From Burkholderiales bacterium (GTDB lineage Bacteria > Pseudomonadota > Gammaproteobacteria > Burkholderiales > Burkholderiaceae_C), in NCBI GenBank assembly GCA_019509985.1, contig JAEKLF010000039.1, forward strand, positions 1 through 64,000: a DNA stretch of 64,000 bases, in the 5' to 3' direction. Made by a program: the position numbers and the translations under genes. Of the stretch, positions 50,190-58,372 are shown piece after piece. A model generated the notes under the pieces. That model saw nothing but the letters and a program-made list of their open reading frames with translations. It was not told where the DNA came from and made no database searches. Position 1 is the first letter of the stretch. Each line of letters begins with the position of its first letter.

Positions 50190-50840
50190 TCAGATGTCGC
50201 TCGCGCACCGTGCTGCTCGCAGCCGGCCGGACGAATTCCTGCGGCGCAGAGACCCGATGCGGCGGGCGAAGCCGATCGTGAGCAACGCCGGCACGACCAG
50301 CAGCACGGTCGTGGGCTCGGATACCGCCGCGGATGAACACCCATCGGTGCAACTCAGCGTATCGATGCTGCCGAGAAATTCGGCGTCAGCAGAGAAGAGA
50401 CGGAATTGGCGCGAATCGAAAGCGGCCACTGAAGGGACCGATTTCGGTAGTGCGTCGCTCATCAATGCCGACGAGGTCGCGTCCTGAAAGAACAATTCGA
50501 GCGTGATTGCAGCGTCTTGCGCCAAAACGCCGTACTGGTCGACCCCGATGTCGTTGGCGGTATTCACCACCAGCGCGCCGCCAAGTGCATAGGTCTGGCC
50601 ACTGATCTGCACGGTGAATCCATAAGCCGGTCCGGTGCTCGCATACGAGCCTGTCGCGGGTGACGCAATGGCATCGAGGGCCGAGGCGTCGAACACGAAG
50701 CTGCCGTTGATGGTGGCGCCCAGGCCGCTCAGGCCAAAAGGATCGTCGGTGACGGCACCGGTGAATGCGTAGGTGACCGGGCTGGCATGCACCGCGGTGC
50801 AGAACAGGAAGGACAGCAGGGCGGTGCGGGCGTGTTTCAC
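50190..50840 (-). CDS. PEP-CTERM-like exported protein
   Basis: A 216-residue exported protein. A signal peptide (LLSFLFCTAVHASPV) is followed by a beta-rich domain (VTYAFTGAVTDDPFGLSGLG, YGFTVQISGQTYALGG). The C-terminus has a degenerate PEP-CTERM tripartite signal: SEP, then TTVLLVVPALLTIGFA and a basic cluster (RRIGSLRRR). Unusually, about 14 residues extend beyond the basic cluster. The start is set at a GTG (50840) preceded by AAGGA; no in-frame ATG fits. Such proteins are sorted to the envelope by exosortase. The 312 bases upstream, up to the protease gene, contain nothing I recognise. Confidence 0.6.
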   Translation of the reverse strand: MKHARTALLSFLFCTAVHASPVTYAFTGAVTDDPFGLSGLGATINGSFVFDASALDAIASPATGSYASTGPAYGFTVQISGQTYALGGALVVNTANDIGVDQYGVLAQDAAITLELFFQDATSSALMSDALPKSVPSVAAFDSRQFRLFSADAEFLGSIDTLSCTDGCSSAAVSEPTTVLLVVPALLTIGFARRIGSLRRRNSSGRLRAARCASDI

Positions 50841-51152
50841 GATATTGATCCTTTGCGATAAGGACGGTGGCAGCGAGCACGAACACCCGCAGCATCGACT
50901 GCAAGATTCAAGGTGCCGCATGCTGATGTACGAGCCCAGGCGGCTCAAACGGACGTCGCCTGCACCCCCTATCCACGGGGGCGGGCCGGCATCGAGCTCG
51001 GCGAGTCGCTCGCGAAGCCGCGCCATCGGCACTCTCAGCCATGGCACTCCGAACACGGCGCTCGACGCGGCCAAGTCGGTCTTTGATGGTGGCTGAGTTT
51101 TGTCGGATAGCCGTGGAAATCAGACCAGTACAGTTCTGTTGCGGCCGTCGCC

Positions 51153-53015
51153 TCAGCGGTGAGTTGCCCGCCGCCGCGGGTTCAAGCTCAATGCGCCCAC
51201 CGCCAATCCGGCCAGCCACCCCAGCGACGCCGCCCCGCCGCCGCCCGAGGCGGCGGGTGACGGCGCAGGAGCCGGGCTGGGCCCTGGCGCCGGGGTCGGC
51301 GCGGGCGCCGGAGCGGGAGATGGCGCCGGAACAGGGATTGCTGTGCTGCCCTGCAGCGTGCCGCAACGGCTCAATGCCGTGCTCTGCAGGCCCAGCGAGG
51401 TGCGTGCCGGCGCCGTGTAGGCGGTGGTCGTCATTGCGTACTTCACCGCCTCGGCGGCATCGAGCAGGCCGGCACCACCGTTGGCGGTCGTTAACGTGCA
51501 GCGGTCCTTGTTCAACGCGCTGCAAAAACCCAGCGCATAGGCCGTCACATGCGGCCGCGCGCTGGCCTTCAGGCCGGCCTCGACCTCCGCCAGCGTCAGC
51601 GCCGGGTTGGCGGCCCACATCAGCGCAGCCGTGCCGGCCACCTGCGGCGCGGCAAAGCTGGTGCCGCTGACGGCGCCGTAGCCGGCCGCCAACGGCGCGT
51701 TGGTGCCCGTATTGATGGTGGACACGATGCCCAGGTCGGCCAGTTCGGTGTCGCAGGTAGCACCGTTGTTGGCGTCACCGCCGGGCACCGCCAACTGCAC
51801 CTCGGGGCCGAAATTGGCGTAGATGGCCTTGAAGCCCTGGCGGTTGGTCGCCGTCACGCCGAAGACGCCGGCGCAGTTGGCCGGCCGGCCCACGACGCCG
51901 TGCTGGTTGCCAGCGGCTGCCACGATCAGCACGCCCAGGTTGCGCAGCTCATTGATCGCGTCGCTGTAGAGCCGCGCAGCCGCGGCCACATTGGCGTCGG
52001 CGTCGGCCACGTTGCAGGACGCGCCGGTCACGCCGGCGAAGCCGATGACCAGGATCCTTGCCGGATTGGGATTGGCCGGTACGCCGGCCACGGCCAGGCC
52101 GGCGGCCCAGCGCATGCCGTCGACCATGTCGGCCACCGTCGCGCCGCCGCATTTGCCCGACACGCGGACCGGCAGGATGCGCGCGTTCCAGTTGATGCCG
52201 GCCACGCCGGCGCCGTTGTTGGTCACGGCGCCCAATTGGCCGGCCACCAACGTGCCATGCCAGCTGCTGGTGGGATTGACGATGCAGCCGTCCCAAAGCG
52301 CCGTGTTGCCGTTGAACTCGGCCTGGGTCAGCGCATCGCCCGGGTCGTTGGCGCCAGCGCTGCGGCCCGCGCCGCCGTTGTTCGCGTACTCGGGCTTGCT
52401 GACGAAGTTGTAGCCGGGCAGCAGGTTGGGGTTGAGTTCGCCGTGCGACGTGATGCCGGAGTCCAGCACCGCGATGACGGGCGAGGCCGAACCCTTGCTC
52501 ATGTCCCAGGCCTTGGTGAAGCCGGCCACGCCGGCGTTGCTGGTGTCGTTTTGATCGTCCAGCCACCACTGCGCGTTGGCGGGGTCGGCGGCACGGAACA
52601 GCGTGTCGTTGGGCACCGAGGCACGCTGCTCGCGCAGGTCAGGCATGGCATGGGCCAGGCGCTTGTCGCGCCGCAGCGCGGCCAGCCAGGCGGCCTGGTT
52701 ACCGCTGTCGGCCCCTTGCAGCCGCCACCAGCCCGAACCCAGCGGGCGGTCGGCAGTCAGCGGCAGACCGCCGTCGGTCAGCACGCGGCGCAACAACGCC
52801 TGCTGCTGAGCGTCGTCCCGGTGCTCGTCGGCGAGCTTGACGATCAGCATCGTCGAACCGGACACCGCAGCGGCCACCGGCTGCGGCCGCGCCGCCAGGC
52901 AGATGGCCGACGCGGCGACGGTCGCCACCGTCGCGGCGACCAGGAACTGGTTGAAACGAAAGCCGCGCGAAGCAGGCTTCGGCGGCGGGGTCATGGCGGT
53001 CGGCAGCGTTTTCAT
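51153..53015 (-). CDS. secreted subtilisin-like protease with GlyGly-CTERM
   Basis: A 620-residue S8 serine protease. An N-terminal signal-anchor (LVAATVATVAASAICLAARP) precedes an inhibitor-type prodomain (about 45-130) and the catalytic domain with VIAVLDSGITSHGE (Asp), SSWHGTLVAGQ (His) and GAVSGTSFAAPQVAGTAALM (Ser). A Pro/Ala/Ser repeat linker leads to the C-terminus SGGGGAASLGWLAGLAVGAL followed by an Arg cluster, which fits the GlyGly-CTERM sorting signal processed by rhombosortase. GlyGly-CTERM proteins are typically type II secretion substrates, and the divergent neighbour is a type II secretion operon. A GTG one codon upstream (53018) is an alternative start. Confidence 0.88.
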   Translation of the reverse strand: MKTLPTAMTPPPKPASRGFRFNQFLVAATVATVAASAICLAARPQPVAAAVSGSTMLIVKLADEHRDDAQQQALLRRVLTDGGLPLTADRPLGSGWWRLQGADSGNQAAWLAALRRDKRLAHAMPDLREQRASVPNDTLFRAADPANAQWWLDDQNDTSNAGVAGFTKAWDMSKGSASPVIAVLDSGITSHGELNPNLLPGYNFVSKPEYANNGGAGRSAGANDPGDALTQAEFNGNTALWDGCIVNPTSSWHGTLVAGQLGAVTNNGAGVAGINWNARILPVRVSGKCGGATVADMVDGMRWAAGLAVAGVPANPNPARILVIGFAGVTGASCNVADADANVAAAARLYSDAINELRNLGVLIVAAAGNQHGVVGRPANCAGVFGVTATNRQGFKAIYANFGPEVQLAVPGGDANNGATCDTELADLGIVSTINTGTNAPLAAGYGAVSGTSFAAPQVAGTAALMWAANPALTLAEVEAGLKASARPHVTAYALGFCSALNKDRCTLTTANGGAGLLDAAEAVKYAMTTTAYTAPARTSLGLQSTALSRCGTLQGSTAIPVPAPSPAPAPAPTPAPGPSPAPAPSPAASGGGGAASLGWLAGLAVGALSLNPRRRATHR

Positions 53016-53092
53016 CACGTGGCCACGTTAGGCGGCGGCGGTGAAGGGGCCATGACATGAGCCGAGCGGACTACGTCGACCGTCATCGAACC

Positions 53093-53128
53093 GTCTTTCA
53101 CGGCGCGGTCACCGCGGCTTCCTAAGCT
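53093..53128 (+). promoter_or_regulatory. promoter-like element upstream of gspG, shared with epsA
   Basis: GTCTTTCACG, then CGGTCAC at 53106 and CTA at 53122. The same three blocks with nearly the same spacing occur upstream of epsA (61911-61945), and both are preceded by ATGAGCCGA(G/A)CGG (here at 53057). A weak promoter reading is CTTTCA (53095-53100), 18 bases, TTCCTA (53119-53124), ending about 28 bases before the gspG ATG. Confidence 0.45.
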
Positions 53129-53152
53129 GCGCCGCCCTGACCCCTTCGGACC

Positions 53153-53578
53153 ATGACCTCCTCATCCAGCCTTCATCGCCGCCGCGGCTTCACGTTGCTG
53201 GAGCTGCTCGTCGTCATGGTCATCATCGGCCTGCTCGCTGGATATGTCGGCCCTAAGTTCTTCGGCCAGATCGGCAAAAGCGAGGTCAAGGCGGCCAAGG
53301 CGCAGATCGACGCGCTGACCAAGGCGCTGGACCAGTACCGCCTGGACGTCGGCCACTACCCAAGCACGGAGCAGGGCCTCGCCGTGCTGAACACCAAGCC
53401 GGCCGACGAGGCCAAATGGGCCGGGCCGTACTTGGCCAAGACGCTGCCCAAGGACCCCTGGGGCAACGATTACCAGTACCGTAGCCCGGGTGAGCATGGC
53501 GAGTACGACCTGCTGAGCTTTGGCCGCGACGGCCGCCCGGGCGGCGAAGGCGAAGACGCCGACCTGACGTCGTGGTGA
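53153..53578 (+). CDS. gspG: type II secretion major pseudopilin GspG
   Basis: A 141-residue prepilin with a short basic leader and the class III cleavage site RRG/FTLLELLVVMVIIGLLAG, including Glu5. The C-terminal GspG domain includes DVGHYPSTEQGLAVL, GPYLAKTLPKDPWGNDYQYR and the terminal DLLSFGRDGRPGGEGEDAD loop, which holds the calcium-binding residues of GspG. It polymerises into the periplasmic pseudopilus. First gene of the operon, with TGATG overlap to gspF. Confidence 0.95.
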   Translation: MTSSSSLHRRRGFTLLELLVVMVIIGLLAGYVGPKFFGQIGKSEVKAAKAQIDALTKALDQYRLDVGHYPSTEQGLAVLNTKPADEAKWAGPYLAKTLPKDPWGNDYQYRSPGEHGEYDLLSFGRDGRPGGEGEDADLTSW

Positions 53579-54768
53579 TGGCGATGGCCGAGTTCGACGT
53601 CCGCTACCTCGACGCTCAGCGCCAGCCGGCGCAGGCCCGGGTGCAGGCGGCGGACGCGAGTGGCGTGGCTGCGGTGCTGGGCCTTTCGCCGGCCGCTCTC
53701 CTGGCCGTCGAACCCGTTGCCCTCAAGCCCTTGAGCGCCCGCGGCGGTCGCTTTCCGCGCCGCCAGTTTGCGCAGCAACTGGCCGTGCTGCTGCGCGCCG
53801 GCATCCCGCTGCTGGAGGCCTTGCAGACGCTGCAGTCGCAAGACAACCCACCCGCCGTCAGTGTGGCGCTCGCCGGCGTCATCGCCCGCATCCAGCTCGG
53901 CGAGTCCTTCTCCACGGCGCTGGCCGGCCAGCCGCAGGCCTTCGACGCCCTCTTTATCGCCGTCGTCGAGGCCAGCGAGCGCAGCGGCCAGGTCGAGCAG
54001 GCGCTGTTCGAGCAAGCGACCTATCTGGCCTGGACCGAGCAGCTGCGCGGCAAGCTGGTGGCCGCGGCCATCTACCCGGCCATGCTGATCACGGCGGGCA
54101 CGGCGGTGGTGCTCTTCCTGCTGGTCTTCGTCGTGCCGCGCTTTGCCGGCCTGCTCGACGGCGTCGGCGGCGATCTGCCGCTGGCGTCGCGCATCCTGAT
54201 CGCCGTTGGCGCCTTCAGCGGCGCGCATCCCGTCGCGCTACTGATGATCGCGGCCAGCCTCATCGCGCTGCCCGTCTGGGCCTGGCAGCACGGCCTGCGC
54301 GAGGCGCTGCAGGCTCGGCTATGGAAGCTGCCCCTGGTCGGCCCCAAGCTGCATCTGCTGGCGCTGGCCCAGCTCTACCGCTGCCTGGCCATGCTGCTGC
54401 TGGCGGGGGTGCCCATCGTGCCCGCCCTTGTCAATGCACGCGGCGTCGCGGCGGCTCATTTGCGCGCTGCGTTGGACCGCGCGACCGAGACCGTACGGCT
54501 GGGCGAGCGGCTGTCGGGCTCGCTGCAGCGCCAGGGCCTGACGACGCCGGTGTCGCTGCGCATGCTGCGTGTGGGCGAGCACAGCGGCGAGCTCGGCGCC
54601 ATGCTGGCCCAGGCCGCGGGCTTCTACGACGAGGAACTGAGCCGCCTGTCCGACCTCGTCACCCGCCTCGTCAACCCGGCACTGATGCTGATCATGGGCC
54701 TGGTCATCGGCACGGTCGTCGTGCTGATGTACCTGCCGATCTTTCAACTGGTGGATCAGGTGCAATGA
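53578..54768 (+). CDS. gspF: type II secretion inner-membrane platform protein GspF
   Basis: A 396-residue platform protein. Two homologous cytoplasmic helical domains each precede membrane segments. Key pieces are FAQQLAVLLRAGIPLLEALQ, AIYPAMLITAGTAVVLFLLV, LYRCLAMLLLAGVPIVPAL and NPALMLIMGLVIGTVVVLM near the end. The ATG at 53578 overlaps the gspG stop; upstream GTGs are possible. It couples the GspE motor to pseudopilus assembly. Confidence 0.93.
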   Translation: MAMAEFDVRYLDAQRQPAQARVQAADASGVAAVLGLSPAALLAVEPVALKPLSARGGRFPRRQFAQQLAVLLRAGIPLLEALQTLQSQDNPPAVSVALAGVIARIQLGESFSTALAGQPQAFDALFIAVVEASERSGQVEQALFEQATYLAWTEQLRGKLVAAAIYPAMLITAGTAVVLFLLVFVVPRFAGLLDGVGGDLPLASRILIAVGAFSGAHPVALLMIAASLIALPVWAWQHGLREALQARLWKLPLVGPKLHLLALAQLYRCLAMLLLAGVPIVPALVNARGVAAAHLRAALDRATETVRLGERLSGSLQRQGLTTPVSLRMLRVGEHSGELGAMLAQAAGFYDEELSRLSDLVTRLVNPALMLIMGLVIGTVVVLMYLPIFQLVDQVQ

Positions 54769-56303
54769 ACGCGGCCATCGACATCACGCCGGATGTACTG
54801 GACCGTCTGCCTGCGTCCGACGCGCCCTGGACACTGAGCTTCGAGCCCTGGCCCCACGCCGACGCACAGCGCTGGCGCGCCGTGATGGCCACGTCGGCCC
54901 GCGGGCGCCTGGCGCTGCTGGCCGACCGGCCGCTGGAACCGCTGCTGCGCCTGCGCATCGAGTCGCGGCTGAAGAAGCCGGTGCTGTGGTGGCCTTGCGA
55001 GGCGGCCGAGGTGGATGCCTTGCTGGAAGCCGGCGAGGCCGACTACCGCGCACTGGGCTCCATGTCCGAGAGCTTTGGCGATGGCCAGCAGGCCGAGGCG
55101 GCGCAGGAGCTGTCGGCGCTGAACCTTGCCGAGCAGGCCAGCCCCGTCGTGCGCCTGCTGGATGCGACGCTGTACGACGCACTGCAGGACGGCGCCAGCG
55201 ACATCCATTTCGAATGCCAGCTGCGCGGCATGAAGATCCGCAGCCGCATCGACGGCGTCATGCTGGACGTGAAGCAGATCGACGGCGTGCAGGCCGCCGA
55301 GCAGCTCGTGTCGCGGCTCAAGGTCATGTCCGAACTCGACATCGGCGAGCGCCGGTTGCCGCAGGACGGCCGCTTCAAGCTGCGCGTGCAGGGCCGCGAG
55401 GTGGACTTCCGCCTGTCCATCATGCCCAGCGTGTTCGGCGAGGACGCCGTCGTGCGCGTGCTGGACCGTGCTCAGGTGGAGGCGCAGGGCGCCCTGACGC
55501 TTGACGCGCTGGGCTTCGAGCCCGAGGCACGGGCGCAGATCCGCGCGCTGGCCCGCCAGCCCCACGGCATGCTGCTCGTCACCGGCCCCACCGGCTCGGG
55601 CAAGACGACGACGCTGTACGCGGCGATCAGCGAGGTCAACACCGGCCGCGACAAGATCATCACGATCGAAGATCCGGTCGAGTACCAGCTGCCCGGTGTC
55701 GTGCAGATCCCCGTCAACGAGAAGAAGGGCCTGTCCTTTGCGCGCGGCCTGCGCTCGGTGCTTCGCCACGACCCGGACCGCGTCATGGTCGGCGAGATCC
55801 GCGACGCCGAGACGGCGCAGATCGCCGTGCAGGCGGCGCTGACCGGTCACCTGGTCTTCAGCACCGTGCACGCCAACAACGCGTTCGACGTGGTGGGCCG
55901 CTTCATGCACATGGGGCTGGACCTCTACAACGTCGTCTCGGCGCTGAACGGCGTGCTCGCGCAGCGGCTGATGCGCATCAACTGCCGTCACTGCCTGCAA
56001 CCGCTGCCGACCACGCCCGGGCAACTGCGCGACCACGGCCTGCCGCAGGACGCTTCACTGCAGCATGGCCGCGGCTGCAGCCATTGCCGCGGCACCGGCT
56101 ACAAGGGCCGCCGCGCGGTCAGCGAGCTGCTGTGGCTGGACGATGAGCTGCGCGACCTGATCGCCAGCCGCGCGCCGCTGAGCCGCATCAAGGAGGCGGC
56201 GCGCAGCCGCGGCATGCGCTCGCTGCGTGACGCCGCCGTGGCGCTGGTGCTGCGCGGCGACTCGACGCTTGAGGAACTCGAACGTGTCACGCTCGCGGAC
56301 TGA
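54765..56303 (+). CDS. gspE: type II secretion ATPase GspE
   Basis: A 512-residue secretion ATPase. An N-terminal domain (about 1-125) precedes the core with SDIHFECQLRGMKIRSRIDG, Walker A GPTGSGKTTT (about 274-283), the Asp box IITIEDPVEYQ, Walker B VLRHDPDRVMVGEIRDAETA and the His box FSTVHANNA. The C-terminal zinc module has two Cys pairs (NCRHCLQP and GCSHCRGTGY). ATGA overlap with gspF. It powers pseudopilus extension from the cytoplasm. Confidence 0.94.
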   Translation: MNAAIDITPDVLDRLPASDAPWTLSFEPWPHADAQRWRAVMATSARGRLALLADRPLEPLLRLRIESRLKKPVLWWPCEAAEVDALLEAGEADYRALGSMSESFGDGQQAEAAQELSALNLAEQASPVVRLLDATLYDALQDGASDIHFECQLRGMKIRSRIDGVMLDVKQIDGVQAAEQLVSRLKVMSELDIGERRLPQDGRFKLRVQGREVDFRLSIMPSVFGEDAVVRVLDRAQVEAQGALTLDALGFEPEARAQIRALARQPHGMLLVTGPTGSGKTTTLYAAISEVNTGRDKIITIEDPVEYQLPGVVQIPVNEKKGLSFARGLRSVLRHDPDRVMVGEIRDAETAQIAVQAALTGHLVFSTVHANNAFDVVGRFMHMGLDLYNVVSALNGVLAQRLMRINCRHCLQPLPTTPGQLRDHGLPQDASLQHGRGCSHCRGTGYKGRRAVSELLWLDDELRDLIASRAPLSRIKEAARSRGMRSLRDAAVALVLRGDSTLEELERVTLAD

Positions 56304-57345
56304 GCGGCTGCTGCTGACGGACGACGGCGCTGTCGACGTCAACGGCCAGGCCTGGGCCGGCTTCGCGGCCTGGTGCGAAGCGCACGCGGGTGCGCGCGTC
56401 GAGCTGCTGGCCGGGCCGGAGCACATGCACAGCCTGCTGGTGCCCGAGGACCTGCCGCTGGCCGACGAGGCTTCGCTGCTCAGCTATGCGCGGCTGCAGT
56501 TCACGCACTACTTCGGGCCGGCAGCGCAGCACTGGCCGCTGGCGGCCTGGGAACGCGGCGCCTGCGCGCTGACGGCCGACCTCGCAGCGCTGCAGGCGAC
56601 GGCGGCCATGCATCGCGTGCGCATCACGTCGCTGCGGCCGAGCTGGACCTTGGCGGCACCGGCGGAGGGCGACACAGCGGTCATCGATGGCGACATGCTG
56701 ACTTGGTTGCGCCGGCGCGACGGCCAGCTCGTCGAGCTGCAGCAGCGCCATACCGACGACGAGCTGCTGCAGGAGCTGAAGGACGCGCACCTCGTCCACG
56801 CGAAGGATCTGCTCGGCGAGGCGCGTGGAAAGAGCGGCCCCGACTTCATCGCCCAACCGTCCCGCAGTCGGCCGCTGATGTGGGCCTGGGCAGCGACCGC
56901 GGCCGCCGCCTGTGCACTGGTCGCCGTGCAGGCAAAGGGCCAGCTCGAGGAAGGCCAGCGCCTGCAGGAGCAGGCCGCCGTGCTCGACCGCATCGCCCGC
57001 CCTGCCGCTGTCGCGAAAGCCAAGCCGGCCAACGCCGCCGCGCGCAGCCGCGCCTGGGCCGTGGCCCGCCAGCTCGACACGGACTGGGCCGCGCTGTGGA
57101 CCGACGTGGAACGCGCGCTGCTGCCAGGCCTGCAGCTCGCCGCGCTGGACCTGGACCGTCAGGCGCTGCGCCTGGAGGGCCAGGCCGGCGAGCCCGATGC
57201 GGTGACTCGCCTGGTCGACCGGCTGGCACTGCAGGCCGCGCCGGGCGAGGAGGTCGTGCTGACGCGGTTGCAGCGGCCCGACACGCCGGGCGATGCGAGC
57301 GGCCTGCGCTTCGAGCTCGTGCGCCGCAGCGGGGCCGCGCGGTGA
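56284..57345 (+). CDS. GspL-like protein (cytoplasmic/PilN-type with one TM)
   Basis: A 353-residue protein starting at a GTG inside gspE (20-base overlap), preceded by a GAGGAA motif. The N-terminal 200 residues are cytoplasmic with an actin-like pattern (LLLTDDGAVDVNGQAWAGF). There is one membrane helix (LMWAWAATAAAACALVAVQA, about 218-237) and a periplasmic ferredoxin-like end. The topology and position after gspE fit GspL, which anchors GspE to the membrane. Sequence similarity to known GspL is weak by eye. Confidence 0.65.
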   Translation: MSRSRTERLLLTDDGAVDVNGQAWAGFAAWCEAHAGARVELLAGPEHMHSLLVPEDLPLADEASLLSYARLQFTHYFGPAAQHWPLAAWERGACALTADLAALQATAAMHRVRITSLRPSWTLAAPAEGDTAVIDGDMLTWLRRRDGQLVELQQRHTDDELLQELKDAHLVHAKDLLGEARGKSGPDFIAQPSRSRPLMWAWAATAAAACALVAVQAKGQLEEGQRLQEQAAVLDRIARPAAVAKAKPANAAARSRAWAVARQLDTDWAALWTDVERALLPGLQLAALDLDRQALRLEGQAGEPDAVTRLVDRLALQAAPGEEVVLTRLQRPDTPGDASGLRFELVRRSGAAR

Positions 57346-57857
57346 AGCGCTGGCTGACCCTGGTGCGCCGCCACGGCTGGCCGGCCGCGTTGGCGGCCGT
57401 GCTGACGCTGGCCGCCGTCATCGGCGCGCTGTGGCTGCCGCGCGAGCAGGCGCGGCTGGACGCGCAGCGCCACGCCCTCGCCACGCGCCGAGCCGCGCTG
57501 CAGCCACGCACTCAGAGCGCCGTGTCCAGCGAAGGTGGTGCAGCGCTCGCCGCCAGCCTGCCACCCGACAGCGAGCGCCAGGCTCGCACGGGCGCGCTGA
57601 TGGCGCTGACCACCGAGCTCGGCCTGCCCTGGCCGCGCAGCGAGTTCCGCTACCAGGCCGACCACGAACTGGGCCTGGCGCAATACCGTGTGGCGATGCA
57701 GCTCAGCGGCCGCTATGGCGCGCTGCGCGACTTCGTCGCCGAGGCGCTGAGGCGCGACCCGGCGCTTGCGCTGGACAGCCTGCGGCTGCGCCGCGAGCCC
57801 AACGGCACGCTGAAGGCCGAAATGGCCTGGGTGCTGCACATGAAGGTGGCGAAGTGA
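57342..57857 (+). CDS. GspM/PilO-like inner-membrane protein
   Basis: A 171-residue protein with a basic start (VKRWLTLVRRHGW), one membrane helix (ALAAVLTLAAVIGALWL), a coiled-coil stretch and a periplasmic ferredoxin-like domain (YRVAMQLSGRYGALRDFVAE). The layout is that of GspM or PilO. GTGA overlaps on both sides tie it to the L-like and C-like genes. Confidence 0.65.
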   Translation: MKRWLTLVRRHGWPAALAAVLTLAAVIGALWLPREQARLDAQRHALATRRAALQPRTQSAVSSEGGAALAASLPPDSERQARTGALMALTTELGLPWPRSEFRYQADHELGLAQYRVAMQLSGRYGALRDFVAEALRRDPALALDSLRLRREPNGTLKAEMAWVLHMKVAK

Positions 57858-58372
57858 AGCGACCGCCACCGCGCCAGCTCGCGTTGTTCGGCACGCTCGG
57901 CCTGAGCCTGGTGGCGACGGCCTGGATGGCGCTCGACGACGCACCCGAACCCATCGCCGCGGCACCGCGCCGCGCGTTGGCGACGGCAGCGGCGGCTCAG
58001 GCCGATTGGCCCGGCCCTGCCGCCAGCGCACGCGCCGAGTGGCCGGCCCTCGACGCGCAAGCCCGCAGCGCCTGGGGCGACGCCGCACCCGTCGCCGCGG
58101 CGCCCGCCTCACTGCCGCCGGCCGAGGCTGCAGCCGAAGAAGCTCAAGCGCCGACCGCCCCGCCCTTCCCCTACCAGCTCGTCGGCCGCCTGACCGACAG
58201 CCGCCCGCGCGCCATCCTGAACAACGCGCAGCGCAGCGCCGTCGTCGGCGTCGGGGAGGTCGTCGATGGCCAGTGGCGGGTCGACGCCATCGAGGCCGGC
58301 GGCCTGCGCCTGACCTTTCTGCCCTTGGGCCAGGCCCAGTTCATTCCTTTTGCCGCTTCGACCGCCGCATGA
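57854..58372 (+). CDS. GspC/PilP-like protein
   Basis: A 172-residue protein with one N-terminal membrane helix (LALFGTLGLSLVATAWMAL), an Ala/Pro-rich linker, and a compact C-terminal domain (FPYQLVGRLTDSRPRAILNN, AVVGVGEVVDGQWRVDAI). This resembles the homology region of GspC or PilP that contacts the secretin. No PDZ domain follows, so it is a short form. Its gene sits immediately before the secretin gene. Confidence 0.65.
   Translation: MKRPPPRQLALFGTLGLSLVATAWMALDDAPEPIAAAPRRALATAAAAQADWPGPAASARAEWPALDAQARSAWGDAAPVAAAPASLPPAEAAAEEAQAPTAPPFPYQLVGRLTDSRPRAILNNAQRSAVVGVGEVVDGQWRVDAIEAGGLRLTFLPLGQAQFIPFAASTAA

Noticed and set aside
50841..51152. Possible transposase remnant between the PEP-CTERM-like gene and the protease
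   Set aside because: Short open frames on both strands show no recognisable transposase motif; left unassigned.
54321..54764. Apparent N-terminal extension of GspE inside gspF
   Set aside because: The frame is open only by chance; GspE homology and an ATGA-coupled ATG begin at 54765.
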